A DNA stretch of 64,000 bases from Sulfuritalea sp. (GTDB lineage: Bacteria; Pseudomonadota; Gammaproteobacteria; Burkholderiales; Rhodocyclaceae), in the NCBI GenBank assembly GCA_016710465.1, contig JADJVS010000014.1, positions 1,674,001 to 1,738,000 of the forward strand, read 5' to 3'. The position numbers and the translations under genes were made by a program. Every line of letters starts with the position of its first letter. Position 1 is the stretch's first letter. This document shows positions 11,435 through 20,244 of the stretch, piece after piece. A model generated the notes under the pieces. That model had not been told where the DNA came from, did not search any database, and worked only from the letters and a program-made list of their open reading frames with translations.

Positions 11435-12781
11435 CTAGGGGCTGGGAATGCCTTCGTTCAGGTTGCGGCGCACGAAGCCGATGTGCCCGCGCAGGCCGTA
11501 GAACATGTCGCCGAAGGAGGCCGGAATGACAATGCGATTGACCGCCGCCTCGATGTGGTCGAGCTGGCGCAGCAGTTCCTCGCGCCGCGCCGCATCCACC
11601 TCCGGCTTGAGGGCCTCGCGCTCCAGGTCGAGCAGCACCTGGTACCAGCGGTAGATGCGCGACTCGACGCGCCAGCGGTAAATCATCGGCGCGAACTTCA
11701 GGGCCGGCAACAGCAGCAGCACGATGGGCACCAGCAAGGCCAGCACCCGCGCGATCAGCGTCGCCACCCAGAAAGGGAAAGTGCGGTAGAGGAAGGTCTT
11801 GCCCGTAGCGTAGTAGCGCGTGGCGTCCGGGCTCATGCGGAACTCGCCCTCGCGCGCGGCGGGAAACTCGCCCTGCTTGCGATAGAGTCCGGGCCGGCCA
11901 TGCACTTCGCGCGCCGCTTCCAGCAGCAGGTCGGACAAGGCCGGGTGCAGCGATTCGCGAGCCACCAGTTGCACCGTCGGCCCGACCAGGTAGACATCCT
12001 CCGGCGGCATGTCATTGCCGATGTCGAGGCTGCCGCGCGGCAGGTGCAGCTTGTTCAGCGTATGCAGGCGCCTTACGTAGGCATCGGCCTGGGTGAAGCT
12101 GAACAGGCGTACCCCGCCGTCGCGCATCAGCTTGCGGATTACCCTGCGGTCGGTCGAGTCGCCCATCAGGAATATCACGTCGATGCGGCCATCCGCCAGC
12201 GCCCCGGAGGGATCGTCAAAGTCCGTTTCGTCGATCGGGGTCTCGCTGCCGAGGACGATGCCGTTGAGCTTGAGCAGCGCCAGCGCGAGATCGTGCGTAC
12301 CGCTGCCGGCCGGGCCGATGTTGATGCGCCGACCAGCGAACTGCGACAGCAGTTCCCGCTTCTCGCCGCGATAGAACACCGTCAGCGGCTGGTAATTCAC
12401 CGCGCCGAGTGAGTGCAACTGCGGGTACTCCATTTCGCCGGCGGCGCCGCCGAGCACGAAGCCGATGTCCACACCCTGCTTCGGGTCGACCAGGCGCCTG
12501 AGGTTCTCGGCCGAGCCATCGGAAGGGATGATCTTCAGCGTGACGCCGTCGCGTTCGAGAATCTTCTGGTAACGCTCGGCCGTGCGCTGGAAGCTGCTGC
12601 CGGTCGGACCGGTGGTGATCGTCAGCACGCGCGGCGCCGCCGTGTTGAGGAAGAGGAAGGCGGTCAGCGCGATGGCCAGGCAGATCAGCATGATCGCACC
12701 GACCGAAATCACCAGGCCCTTGCCGAAGAAGTCATTGAGTCGCGTCCAGGAGCGGAGCAGGAAAATTTTTGGCGAGACCAT
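11435..12781 (-). CDS. Membrane-anchored TAXI-family solute-binding protein
   Basis: A 448-residue member of the TAXI group of TRAP-transporter binding proteins. A transmembrane helix lies at about 22-46, followed by the TAXI signature region (LTITTGPTGSSFQRTAERYQ). The ligand domain runs to about residue 330, and a second strong membrane helix (LARVLALLVPIVLLLLPAL-like, about 340-365) leads into a cytoplasmic amphipathic tail. Both anchors distinguish it from ordinary periplasmic SBPs. No DctM/DctQ-type permease is encoded nearby, so it is an orphan that may be a sensor or serve a distant permease (inference). Confidence 0.85.
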   Translation of the reverse strand: MVSPKIFLLRSWTRLNDFFGKGLVISVGAIMLICLAIALTAFLFLNTAAPRVLTITTGPTGSSFQRTAERYQKILERDGVTLKIIPSDGSAENLRRLVDPKQGVDIGFVLGGAAGEMEYPQLHSLGAVNYQPLTVFYRGEKRELLSQFAGRRINIGPAGSGTHDLALALLKLNGIVLGSETPIDETDFDDPSGALADGRIDVIFLMGDSTDRRVIRKLMRDGGVRLFSFTQADAYVRRLHTLNKLHLPRGSLDIGNDMPPEDVYLVGPTVQLVARESLHPALSDLLLEAAREVHGRPGLYRKQGEFPAAREGEFRMSPDATRYYATGKTFLYRTFPFWVATLIARVLALLVPIVLLLLPALKFAPMIYRWRVESRIYRWYQVLLDLEREALKPEVDAARREELLRQLDHIEAAVNRIVIPASFGDMFYGLRGHIGFVRRNLNEGIPSP

Positions 12782-12929
12782 GGGCGGGTGCGATCCTGCG
12801 TGGGCGACGTCGTTGATTGTACTGTTGGCCGAGGGCGTTCAAGCGTACAGCGTCGTCACGGCCCGGCGGGTATCATCCGGCGTTGCCGATGCTTCCGGCG
12901 CGCTTGGAGCCCCTCATAGGACACCGCTC

Positions 12930-13762
12930 ATGGATACGGCAATATTTCTGCTGAAACGCCAGTTCTTGCTGCTGGTGCTCTGCCTGGGCGGAGCCGCGCA
13001 GGCGCAAGTGATCTCCTTGCCAACGAGCTATCAAGGTGTGTTTGCCTCGTCGGACCCGACGCTGAGCTTCCTATTCCGCGCCGCCGAGGCCAGGGCTACG
13101 CTGGTGTTCATCCCCGGCGGTGAGGGCCGGGCCGGGCTCTGCCGGAATGGACCGCCGAGCACGGCTATTTTTCCAGGTATTACTTCAACCTGATGCTGCG
13201 CAGCCTCACCGACCCCAAGGTCACCTCCGGTAGTTTCAACCTGGTTATCTTCGACAGTCCGGTCGACCTGCCGACCGCCAACCATTGGTCATCCGCCCGG
13301 ACCACTGCTGAGCACCTGGCGCGGGTCGAGGATGTCGTTCGTCATTTCCGGGAACTGCTTGGCAAGCCCGTATGGGTGATGGGTCACAGCATGGGTTCGA
13401 TCAGCATCACGGAGTTCTACAAGCGCCTGCAAGAAAAGAAATCTGAGTCTCTCGTCGCCGGCCTGATTTTCAGCGGTGGCGAGAATGCCGCCAGCTTCAA
13501 TTTCGAATCGACGAAGCTTCCCGTGCTGGTGCTGCACCACGAGAACGATGAATGCCCCGGGAACACGGCCGATCACGCCAGGAGGCTGCATGGAAAGCTG
13601 CGCGACGCCGGCAATTCCGCCGCTGAACTGGCGCTGATTACCACCGGCACGCGAACGCCGAACAACAACAATCCCTGCCGGTCCGGCTACCACATGTACT
13701 ACGGCGCTGGCGCTGACGTTGCCAAGGTTTTGGACAGCTACATGGTCAAGCACTTGCCCTGA
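12930..13762 (+). pseudogene. Frameshifted secreted alpha/beta hydrolase
   Basis: Two adjacent frames make one protein. The first, from ATG 12930, has a signal peptide (FLLLVLCLGGAAQAQ) and the strand TLVFIPGGEGRAGL, then runs off to a stop at 13193. The continuation is in another frame from about 13145 (EWTAEHGYFSRYYFNLMLRS), well before the ATG at 13193. It holds GHSMGS, HHENDEC and NPCRSGYH. The shift from frame 0 to frame 2 between about 13137 and 13145 implies one lost or two gained bases. It is either a recent pseudogene or a sequencing error. It is a paralogue of the hydrolase at 10624-11400, on the other side of the TAXI gene. Confidence 0.85.
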
Positions 13763-13786
13763 CGGAACCGGCACGCCACGGTTCCG
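13763..13786 (+). terminator. Hairpin after the frameshifted hydrolase
   Basis: CGGAACCG and CGGTTCCG form a perfect 8-bp stem around an 8-nt loop, one base after the stop codon. No T tract follows, so it may be a weak or factor-assisted terminator. Confidence 0.4.
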
Positions 13787-13824
13787 GCGCCTCAGGCATC
13801 GCGTGCTACCATGCCGCGCCCGCC

Positions 13825-15807
13825 ATGCCTGATTCCATGCACGCCATAGAGCGCATCTTCGCCCCCGAGGGGCCGCTGGCCGAGGCCGTGCCGGGCTTTC
13901 GTCCGCGTCCGCAGCAGGTGGAGATGGCGCAGCGCATCGCCAGTGCGATCGCCGAAAACGGCGCGCTGGTGGCCGAGGCCGGCACCGGCACCGGCAAGAC
14001 CTTCGCCTATCTGGTGCCGGCGCTGCTTTCGGGCGGCAAGGTGATCGTTTCCACCGGCACCAAGACCCTGCAGGACCAGCTTTTCAATCGTGACCTGCCG
14101 ACCGTGCGCGATGCCCTTGGCGTCGGCGCGACGATCGCGCTGCTCAAGGGCCGCGCCAACTACGTCTGCCACTACCACCTGGAGCGCTCGCTTTCCGCCG
14201 CACGCCTGGCGTCGCGCGAGGAAGCCGCGCACCTGCGCAAGATCGTGCGTTTCGCCGAGCGCACCAGCACGGGCGACAAGGCCGAATGCATCGACGTGCC
14301 CGAGGATTCGGGCGCCTGGGCGGTGGCCACCTCGACGCGCGAGAACTGCCTGGGCCAGGAGTGCCCGCATGCCAAGGGCTGCTTCGTCACTGCGGCGCGC
14401 CAGGAAGCGCTGGTCGCCGACGTGGTGGTGGTCAACCATCACCTGTTCTTCGCCGACGTCATGCTCAGGGACGAAGGCATGGGCGAGCTGCTGCCGGCCT
14501 GCAATACCATCATCTTCGACGAAGCCCACCAGCTGCCCGAGGTGGCCGGCCTGTTCTTCGGCGAAAGCCTGTCGACCAGCCAGATCATCGAACTGGCGCG
14601 CGACACGCGTAACGAGGGCATCGTCGCCGCCAAGGACTATCCGCCGCTGCAGGAGGCGGCCAGCGCGCTGGACAAGGCGGCGCGCGACCTGCGCCTGGCG
14701 GTGAAGGGCGAGAACCTGCGCCTGCCGGCGGCGCGCATCGAGGGCGAGGCCGCGTTTTCCGAGGCACAGCAAGGATTGGCGGATGCGATCGCCGAGCTTG
14801 GCCGTCATCTCGATACCCAGGCCGAACGCGGTGAGGGCCTCGCCAACTGCCTGCGCCGCACCCAGGAGCTGGCAGCGGCCCTGAAGCGCTGGCGCGGCGG
14901 CAGCTCCGACCCGGAAGTGGCAGGCGGAGACGACGTGGTCAAGTGGGTCGAGGTGTATTCGCAGGCGCTGTCGCTGAACCTGACGCCGCTGGACATCGCG
15001 CCGATTTTCCAGCGCCAGATGGAGGGCCATCCGCGCGCCTGGATCTTCACCTCGGCGACACTCGCCGTGGGCAGCAATTTCTCGCACTACTGCGGCGAGC
15101 TGGGCCTAGGCGAGGCCACCACGGCGGTCTGGGGCAGCCCCTTCGACTACGAGTCGAACGCACTGCTCTACGCGCCGACCCACATGCCCGACCCGAATAG
15201 TCCGCTCTACCAGGAGGCGGTGGCCGAGGCGGCCTGGCCGGCGATTCGCGCTGCCGGCGCAACGGGTCGAGGTGCCTTCGTGCTGTGCACCTCCTTGCGC
15301 GCCATGCGCCGCATTCGCGAGCTGCTGCAGGAGAAGCTCGCCGCCGAAGGCCTCGACCTGCCGCTGCTGATGCAGGGCGAGGGCTCGCGCAGCGAGCTAC
15401 TGGAACGCTTCCGCTTCCTCGGCAACGCGATACTCGTCGCCAGCCAGAGCTTCTGGGAGGGCGTGGACGTGCGCGGCGAGGCTCTCTCGCTGGTGGTGAT
15501 CGACAAGCTGCCTTTCGCCCCGCCCGACGATCCGGTGCTGGCGGCGCGCATCGATCGCTTGCGCGCGGCAGGACGCAATCCCTTCATGGAATACCAGTTG
15601 CCACGCGCCGTGATCAGCATGAAGCAGGGCTCGGGCCGCCTGATCCGCGACGAGTCCGATCGCGGCGTGCTGATGATCTGCGACCCGCGCCTGATCGGCA
15701 AACCCTACGGCAAGGCGGTCTGGCGCTCGCTGCCGCCGATGCGGCGCACGCGCGAGATCGCCGAGGTCGAGGCCTTCTTCTCCGAGCCGGTAAAATCCGG
15801 CACATGA
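13825..15807 (+). CDS. yoaA: DinG/YoaA-type ATP-dependent DNA helicase
   Basis: A 660-residue superfamily 2 Fe-S helicase of the XPD-like group. It has Walker A (EAGTGTGKT), the DEAH box (IIFDEAHQLPE) and four Cys at 115, 175, 180 and 186 that would ligate a [4Fe-4S] cluster between the two parts of helicase domain 1. C-terminal motifs include SQSFWEGVDVRGE and QGSGRLIRDESDRG. The opening (FAPEGPLAEAVPGFRPRPQQ) is typical of YoaA rather than the longer DinG. YoaA works in DNA damage tolerance with the pol III chi subunit in E. coli. The start could be ATG 13825 or 13837. Confidence 0.92.
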   Translation: MPDSMHAIERIFAPEGPLAEAVPGFRPRPQQVEMAQRIASAIAENGALVAEAGTGTGKTFAYLVPALLSGGKVIVSTGTKTLQDQLFNRDLPTVRDALGVGATIALLKGRANYVCHYHLERSLSAARLASREEAAHLRKIVRFAERTSTGDKAECIDVPEDSGAWAVATSTRENCLGQECPHAKGCFVTAARQEALVADVVVVNHHLFFADVMLRDEGMGELLPACNTIIFDEAHQLPEVAGLFFGESLSTSQIIELARDTRNEGIVAAKDYPPLQEAASALDKAARDLRLAVKGENLRLPAARIEGEAAFSEAQQGLADAIAELGRHLDTQAERGEGLANCLRRTQELAAALKRWRGGSSDPEVAGGDDVVKWVEVYSQALSLNLTPLDIAPIFQRQMEGHPRAWIFTSATLAVGSNFSHYCGELGLGEATTAVWGSPFDYESNALLYAPTHMPDPNSPLYQEAVAEAAWPAIRAAGATGRGAFVLCTSLRAMRRIRELLQEKLAAEGLDLPLLMQGEGSRSELLERFRFLGNAILVASQSFWEGVDVRGEALSLVVIDKLPFAPPDDPVLAARIDRLRAAGRNPFMEYQLPRAVISMKQGSGRLIRDESDRGVLMICDPRLIGKPYGKAVWRSLPPMRRTREIAEVEAFFSEPVKSGT

Positions 15808-15916
15808 GCGCCCCGCACAGCCGCCCGCAGGGGCGCAAACCACAATCCGGAGCCGCGCAGCGGCGAACCATCGTCACCCCCTCTCTTGGGGACGGGGCGG
15901 GGGGGAGGGTACGCCA

Positions 15917-17206
15917 ATGAGCATCCAACTCGCCGAGCGCCTGAATGCCGACTGCCAGTGCGTCTCGCTCGACAGCGGGCGCCTGGAGGCGGAACTGGAG
16001 CGCGTCAGTCCCGGCTTCCACGCCGAGGTCATGGCGGGCCGCCCGCACCTGTTCTCGTCGTCGGTGGCCTTCGTCGGCGCCGAGCACGTGGCGCGCATGG
16101 CACGGCTGGTTATTGCCGTCGAGCAAGTCGTCGCCTTGCCGGCCTACCGCGAGCACGTCTTGTCTTGGGCGGCCGCAAGCGCTGGACACCAAACCGCGGC
16201 ACGCGGGGTCTTCCTCGGCTACGACTTCCATCTTGGAGACGCGGGCCCGCAACTGATCGAAATCAACACCAATGCCGGCGGCGGCCTGCTCAACGCCCTG
16301 CTGGCGCGCGCGCAGAAGGCCTGTTGCGACGACGTCGAAGCCCTGCTGCCGGGTGACCTCGGCGGCGATACGCCGGAGCACCTTTTCCTCGACATGTTCC
16401 GCGCCGAGTGGCGTGCCTTTGCCGATGCCGCCGGAATCTGCGCGCCGCTGCGCAGCGTGGCCATCGTCGACGAGTCGCCGCGCGAGCAATATCTGTATCC
16501 CGAGTTCGTGCTGTTCCAGCGCCTCTTCGAGCAGGCCGGCATCCGCGCCGTGATCTGCGATCCCGCCGAGCTGGCCTTGCGCGAGGGCGCATTGTGGTGC
16601 AAGGACTTGCGCATCGACCTGGTGTACAACCGGCTCACCGATTTCAGCCTCGACGCGCCGGCCAACGCCGCCCTGCGCGCCGCCTGGCTGGCCGATGCCG
16701 CGCTGATCACGCCGCATCCGCGGGCCCACGCACTGTATGCCGACAAGCGCAACCTGGTGGCCTTGTGCGACGAGGACCTGCTGGCCTCCTGGGGCGTGGA
16801 TGCGGCGACGCGGTCGGTGCTGGCGGCGAAGATTCCGCGCACCGAGCTGGTTCGCCCCGAGATGGCCGACGATCTCTGGGCGCGGCGCAAACAGCTCTTT
16901 TTCAAGCCGGCGGCGGGCTATGGCTCGAAGGCCGCCTATCGCGGCGACAAGGTAACCAAACGCGTGTTCGAGGAAGTCCTCGCCGGCAGTTACATCGCCC
17001 AGGCGCTGGTGCCGCCGTCCTCGCGCACGCTGCGCGTCCGCGAGGCGCCGGTGGAACTCAAGCTCGACCTGCGCAACTATGTCTATGCCGGCCACGTGCA
17101 GCTCATAGCAGCGCGCCTGTGGCAGGGGCAGACGACCAACTTCCGTACGCCGGGTGGCGGCTTTGCGCCAGTATTGACCGTGTCCTCGGCAGAGGCAGCG
17201 GCATGA
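15917..17206 (+). CDS. ATP-grasp-like protein of unknown function
   Basis: A 429-residue soluble protein. The C-terminal third carries an ATP-grasp-like pattern: FFKPAAGYGSKAAYRGD (phosphate-binding Lys and Gly-rich loop), then a hydrophobic strand (GSYIAQALVPP), VELKLDLRNYVYAG and ARLWQGQTTNFRTPGGG, which could supply metal ligands. The N-terminal half contains QLIEINTNAGGG, reminiscent of glutathionylspermidine-synthase-like ligases. It has no signal peptide. GGGGGGAGGG precedes the ATG. The stop overlaps the mobB start (ATGA), suggesting cotranscription with the molybdopterin genes. I cannot name the reaction. A carboxylate-amine ligase is the best guess. Confidence 0.65.
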   Translation: MSIQLAERLNADCQCVSLDSGRLEAELERVSPGFHAEVMAGRPHLFSSSVAFVGAEHVARMARLVIAVEQVVALPAYREHVLSWAAASAGHQTAARGVFLGYDFHLGDAGPQLIEINTNAGGGLLNALLARAQKACCDDVEALLPGDLGGDTPEHLFLDMFRAEWRAFADAAGICAPLRSVAIVDESPREQYLYPEFVLFQRLFEQAGIRAVICDPAELALREGALWCKDLRIDLVYNRLTDFSLDAPANAALRAAWLADAALITPHPRAHALYADKRNLVALCDEDLLASWGVDAATRSVLAAKIPRTELVRPEMADDLWARRKQLFFKPAAGYGSKAAYRGDKVTKRVFEEVLAGSYIAQALVPPSSRTLRVREAPVELKLDLRNYVYAGHVQLIAARLWQGQTTNFRTPGGGFAPVLTVSSAEAAA

Positions 17207-17718
17207 AGGTCTTCGGACTTGCCGGCTGGTCCGGCTCGGGCAAGACCACGCTGCTGGAGGAATTGATTCCGCGCCTGACGGCGGCTGGCTTGCGCGTCTC
17301 GCTGATCAAGCATGCCCACCACCGCTTCGACATCGACCATCCGGGCAAGGATTCTTACCGCTTGCGCGAGGCTGGTTGCTCCGAGGTGCTGCTGGTCTCC
17401 GACAACCGCTGGGTACTGATGCACGAGCTGCGAGGCGCCCCCGAGCCGTCTTTCGAGTCCCAGATCGCGCGCTTCTCCGAATGCGACCTGGTGCTGGTGG
17501 AAGGCTTCAAGCAGACCCCGATCCCCAAGCTGGAAGTGCACCGCCCGTCGCTGGGCAAACCGCTGATCGCCGGCACCGGCGTCGAGACCATCGTCGCCGT
17601 GGCCACCGATCAACCGGGCTCGCTGGTCGGGCAGACGACGCTGCCGATACTCGAACTCAACGACCGCGACGCGATAGCGGAATTCATCCTGCGACACATG
17701 GGGTTCAAGCATGCTTGA
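17203..17718 (+). CDS. mobB: Molybdopterin-guanine dinucleotide biosynthesis adaptor
   Basis: A 171-residue P-loop GTPase-like protein with Walker A (AGWSGSGKTTL), the conserved HAHHRFDIDHPGKDSYRLREAG segment and a Walker-B-like LVLVEGFKQ. All are diagnostic of MobB, which assists MobA in adding GMP to the molybdenum cofactor. It opens the cluster mobB-moeA-moaD-moaE, overlapping the ATP-grasp-like gene upstream by 4 bp and moeA downstream by 8 bp. Confidence 0.93.
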   Translation: MKVFGLAGWSGSGKTTLLEELIPRLTAAGLRVSLIKHAHHRFDIDHPGKDSYRLREAGCSEVLLVSDNRWVLMHELRGAPEPSFESQIARFSECDLVLVEGFKQTPIPKLEVHRPSLGKPLIAGTGVETIVAVATDQPGSLVGQTTLPILELNDRDAIAEFILRHMGFKHA

Positions 17719-18916
17719 TTTTGAAGAGGCGCTGGCGCGCCTGCTGGCGGGTGCCGAGGTACCGGCGCAAACCGAATCCGTGGCGACACACGCCGCTTCC
17801 GGCCGCGTACTCGCCGACGGCTTGCGTTCGGCAATAGAAGTGCCGCCCCTCGACAACACCTCGATGGATGGCTATGCCCTGCGCTGCGCCGACGTACCGG
17901 CAAGCGGCGCGCGACTGACCGTGGCGCAGCGGATTCCGGCGGGCAGCGTTGGCCATACCCTGGCGCCCGGTACGGCGGCACGCATTTTCACCGGCGCGCC
18001 GCTGCCGGCCGGCGCCGATGCGGTGGTGATGCAGGAGCTGTGCGCGGTGGAAGGCGATTCGATCGTCGTGAACCATGTGCCGCACGTTGGTGAATGGATC
18101 CGTCGTCGGGGCGAAGACATTGTCGCCGGTGCCGAGGTGCTGACTGCCGGCACGCGTCTTACCGCAGCCCACGTCGGTGTCGCGGCGTCTGTCGGTGCGG
18201 CGCAGCTGACGGTGTTCCGCCGCCAGCGCGTGGCGCTGTTTTCCACCGGCGACGAACTGGCCATGCCGGGCGAGCCATTGAAGGCGGGTGGCATCTACAA
18301 CTCGAACCGGTATACGTTGCGGGCCCTGCTCGAAGGCCTTGGCTGCGAGGTCGCCGACCTCGGCATCGTGCCCGATACGCGCGAGGCGACCCGCGCCGCC
18401 TTGCGTGAGGCGGCGGACGGCAATGACCTGATCCTGACCAGCGGCGGCGTCTCGGTCGGTGAGGAAGACCACGTCAAGCCGGCGGTCGAAGCCGAGGGTT
18501 CGCTCGACCTGTGGAAGATCGCCATCAAGCCGGGCAAGCCGCTGGCTTTCGGCAGCGTGCGCCGCCCGGCCGGCAACGGGCAGGCCGCTTTCATCGGCCT
18601 GCCCGGCAATCCGGTGTCGAGCTTCGTCACCTTCCTGATGCTGGTGCGGCCTTTCATCCTCAAGTGTCAGGGCGCGTCAGACCTGCGGGCGCGGGCGCGG
18701 GTGCTGCGGGCTGATTTCGATTTCAAGGGCGATCCGCGCCGCGAGTTCCTGCGCGCCCGGATCAACGACAGCGGCGGCCTCGACCTGTTTCCCAACCAGA
18801 GCTCCGGAGTGCTGACCTCCTGTAGCTGGGCCGACGGGCTGATCGATAATCCGCCGCGGCACGCCATCGCATCCGGTGACACCGTGCGCTTCCTGCCTTT
18901 TTCCGAGCTGCTATAG
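17711..18916 (+). CDS. moeA: Molybdopterin molybdenumtransferase
   Basis: A 401-residue MoeA that inserts molybdate into adenylylated molybdopterin. It shows the N-terminal signature PPLDNTSMDGYALR, the substrate loops IFTGAPLPAGADAVVMQE and FSTGDEL, the MoeA/MogA-like fold motif LTSGGVSVGEEDHVK and GLPGNPVSS. Length and motif order match the family. It overlaps mobB by 8 bp and is followed 7 bp later by moaD. Confidence 0.95.
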   Translation: MLDFEEALARLLAGAEVPAQTESVATHAASGRVLADGLRSAIEVPPLDNTSMDGYALRCADVPASGARLTVAQRIPAGSVGHTLAPGTAARIFTGAPLPAGADAVVMQELCAVEGDSIVVNHVPHVGEWIRRRGEDIVAGAEVLTAGTRLTAAHVGVAASVGAAQLTVFRRQRVALFSTGDELAMPGEPLKAGGIYNSNRYTLRALLEGLGCEVADLGIVPDTREATRAALREAADGNDLILTSGGVSVGEEDHVKPAVEAEGSLDLWKIAIKPGKPLAFGSVRRPAGNGQAAFIGLPGNPVSSFVTFLMLVRPFILKCQGASDLRARARVLRADFDFKGDPRREFLRARINDSGGLDLFPNQSSGVLTSCSWADGLIDNPPRHAIASGDTVRFLPFSELL

Positions 18917-18923
18917 TCAAACC

Positions 18924-19178
18924 ATGACCGTCAAAATCCTTTTTTTCGCCGGCTTGCGCGAGGCGCTGGGTACCGGGACCGAAGCCTTGGCGCTGCCTGA
19001 TGGTGTCGCGACGGCGGGTGGGCTGCGCGACCTGCTGGCCGCACGGGGTGATCCTTGGTCGGCGCTGGCGACGACCAGGAACCTGCGGGTCGCGGTGAAC
19101 CAGCAAATGGTCGGCCTCGACGCCGCCGTCAAGTCCGGCGACGAGGTGGCCTTCTTCCCGCCGGTGACCGGCGGCTGA
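18924..19178 (+). CDS. moaD: Molybdopterin synthase sulfur carrier subunit
   Basis: An 84-residue ubiquitin-fold protein ending in the obligatory Gly-Gly (FFPPVTGG), which is thiocarboxylated and donates sulfur to precursor Z in the MoaD2-MoaE2 complex. The ATG at 18924 gives the normal length. The reading frame upstream belongs to moeA. moaE starts 1 bp after its stop. Confidence 0.95.
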   Translation: MTVKILFFAGLREALGTGTEALALPDGVATAGGLRDLLAARGDPWSALATTRNLRVAVNQQMVGLDAAVKSGDEVAFFPPVTGG

Positions 19179-19179
19179 A

Positions 19180-19659
19180 ATGAGCGTCAGCGTTCAGCAA
19201 GCCGACTTCGACGCAGGCGCGGAAATCGCCGCGCTTTCCGCCGGGCGCGATGACGTCGGCGCAGTAGCGAGCTTCGTCGGTCTGGTGCGCGCCGACAAGG
19301 CGGCAAGAGTCGGCGCTGATGGCACGGCGGCGGTACAGGCCATGACCCTGGAGCACTATCCGGGCATGACCGAGAACGCATTGCAGGAAATCGTGACCCA
19401 GGCCGAGGCGCGCTGGGAACTGCTCGCAGTCCGCGTCATCCACCGCGTCGGCCGCTTGCTGCCCGGCGATCGCATCGTCTTCGTCGCCGTGGCCTCGTCG
19501 CATCGCGGCGACGCCTTCGCCGCCTGCGAATTCATCATGGACTACCTGAAGACCCGCGCGCCCTTCTGGAAGAAGGAAGAAACGCCGGCCGGGGGACGCT
19601 GGGTCGATGCCCGCGAAAGCGATGACCATGCCGCCGGGCGCTGGGATGCGGGCAAGTAG
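19180..19659 (+). CDS. moaE: Molybdopterin synthase catalytic subunit
   Basis: A 159-residue MoaE. It keeps the conserved stretches GAVASFVGLVR, MTLEHYPGM, RVIHRVGRLLPGD and the C-terminal active-site segment RGDAFAACEFIMDYLKTRAPFWKKE with its catalytic lysines. The loop between VRADK and VQAMTLEHY is longer than usual. It is encoded by a dispersed-repeat copy (residues 44-50, VGADGTA), so the repeat has been accommodated in frame in a surface loop. A diverged remnant of a second moaE lies near 31.2 kb. Confidence 0.94.
   Translation: MSVSVQQADFDAGAEIAALSAGRDDVGAVASFVGLVRADKAARVGADGTAAVQAMTLEHYPGMTENALQEIVTQAEARWELLAVRVIHRVGRLLPGDRIVFVAVASSHRGDAFAACEFIMDYLKTRAPFWKKEETPAGGRWVDARESDDHAAGRWDAGK
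19309..19329 (+). repeat. Dispersed 21-bp repeat, copy 1 (in moaE)
   Basis: GTCGGCGCTGATG then GCACGGCG. It is read as VGADGTA inside MoaE and differs from the commonest form at two positions. Confidence 0.8.
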
Positions 19660-19754
19660 GCCGGGAAGCAGAAGACTGACGTGGGAGTCGTTGCGGACAA
19701 TAGAGCTGGCAAGGAACCTTTCCCGATTTCTGATCGATAGTGCGGTGGTCAGGT

Positions 19755-19812
19755 TGGAATTCCCGTACGGGAAAGTCGGCGCTGGCGAGACGGCGCGCAT
19801 CCCGCCAGCGCC
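19755..19812 (+). repeat. Dispersed repeat, copy 2, extended with hairpin
   Basis: The core is 19775-19795 (GTCGGCGCTGGCG then AGACGGCG). The upstream part TGGAATTCC plus ACGGGAAA is shared with the copy at 22607-22647. GGCGCTGGCG (19778-19787) and CGCCAGCGCC (19803-19812) form a perfect 10-bp stem. It lies in the gap between moaE and the toxin-antitoxin pair, which otherwise shows no gene. Confidence 0.8.
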
Positions 19813-19953
19813 CGGCCTTGAACGTCGACGGCGGAAAACTGTGCGACGGTATCGACGCGGAGCGGGTAGTTTCATAGGGCGACTCCTTGGGGCAAAATGT
19901 CCGCTGTCGGTTCGTCATAGGGCCGGAACGACGGTAGCCTGGGAGCGAGACGA

Positions 19954-20244
19954 ATGCGTTTGACTGAAAGCGAAAGGCAAGCGATCCGCGCGGCGGGCTT
20001 GCACCATTTCGGCGTGACGCCGAAGCTGTTCGGCTCGCGGCTCGACGACGCGACGCGCGGCGGCGATATCGACCTGTTCATTCCGGGTGCATGGCCGGCG
20101 ACGGAAGCCGTGCCGCGCCGGTTGCGCTTTTGCGCGGAGCTGGCGACACGCCTCGGCGAGCGCAAGATCGACGTCCTGGTGGATGACGGACACTCATCGA
20201 GTGCCATCCTGAGCGTGGCACGGGCACAATCGGAGGCAGTGTGA
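19954..20244 (+). CDS. mntA: MNT-type nucleotidyltransferase antitoxin
   Basis: A 96-residue minimal nucleotidyltransferase. The signature GSRLDDATRGGDIDL supplies G27-S28 and the metal Asp D38 and D40, and D73 (KIDVLVDD) is the third carboxylate, so the active site looks complete. Proteins of this type AMPylate and silence a partner HEPN toxin. The partner gene follows directly, overlapping by 4 bp. GGGAGCGAG lies 4 bp before the ATG. The symbol is by analogy with the MntA/HepT systems. Activity is inferred. Confidence 0.8.
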   Translation: MRLTESERQAIRAAGLHHFGVTPKLFGSRLDDATRGGDIDLFIPGAWPATEAVPRRLRFCAELATRLGERKIDVLVDDGHSSSAILSVARAQSEAV

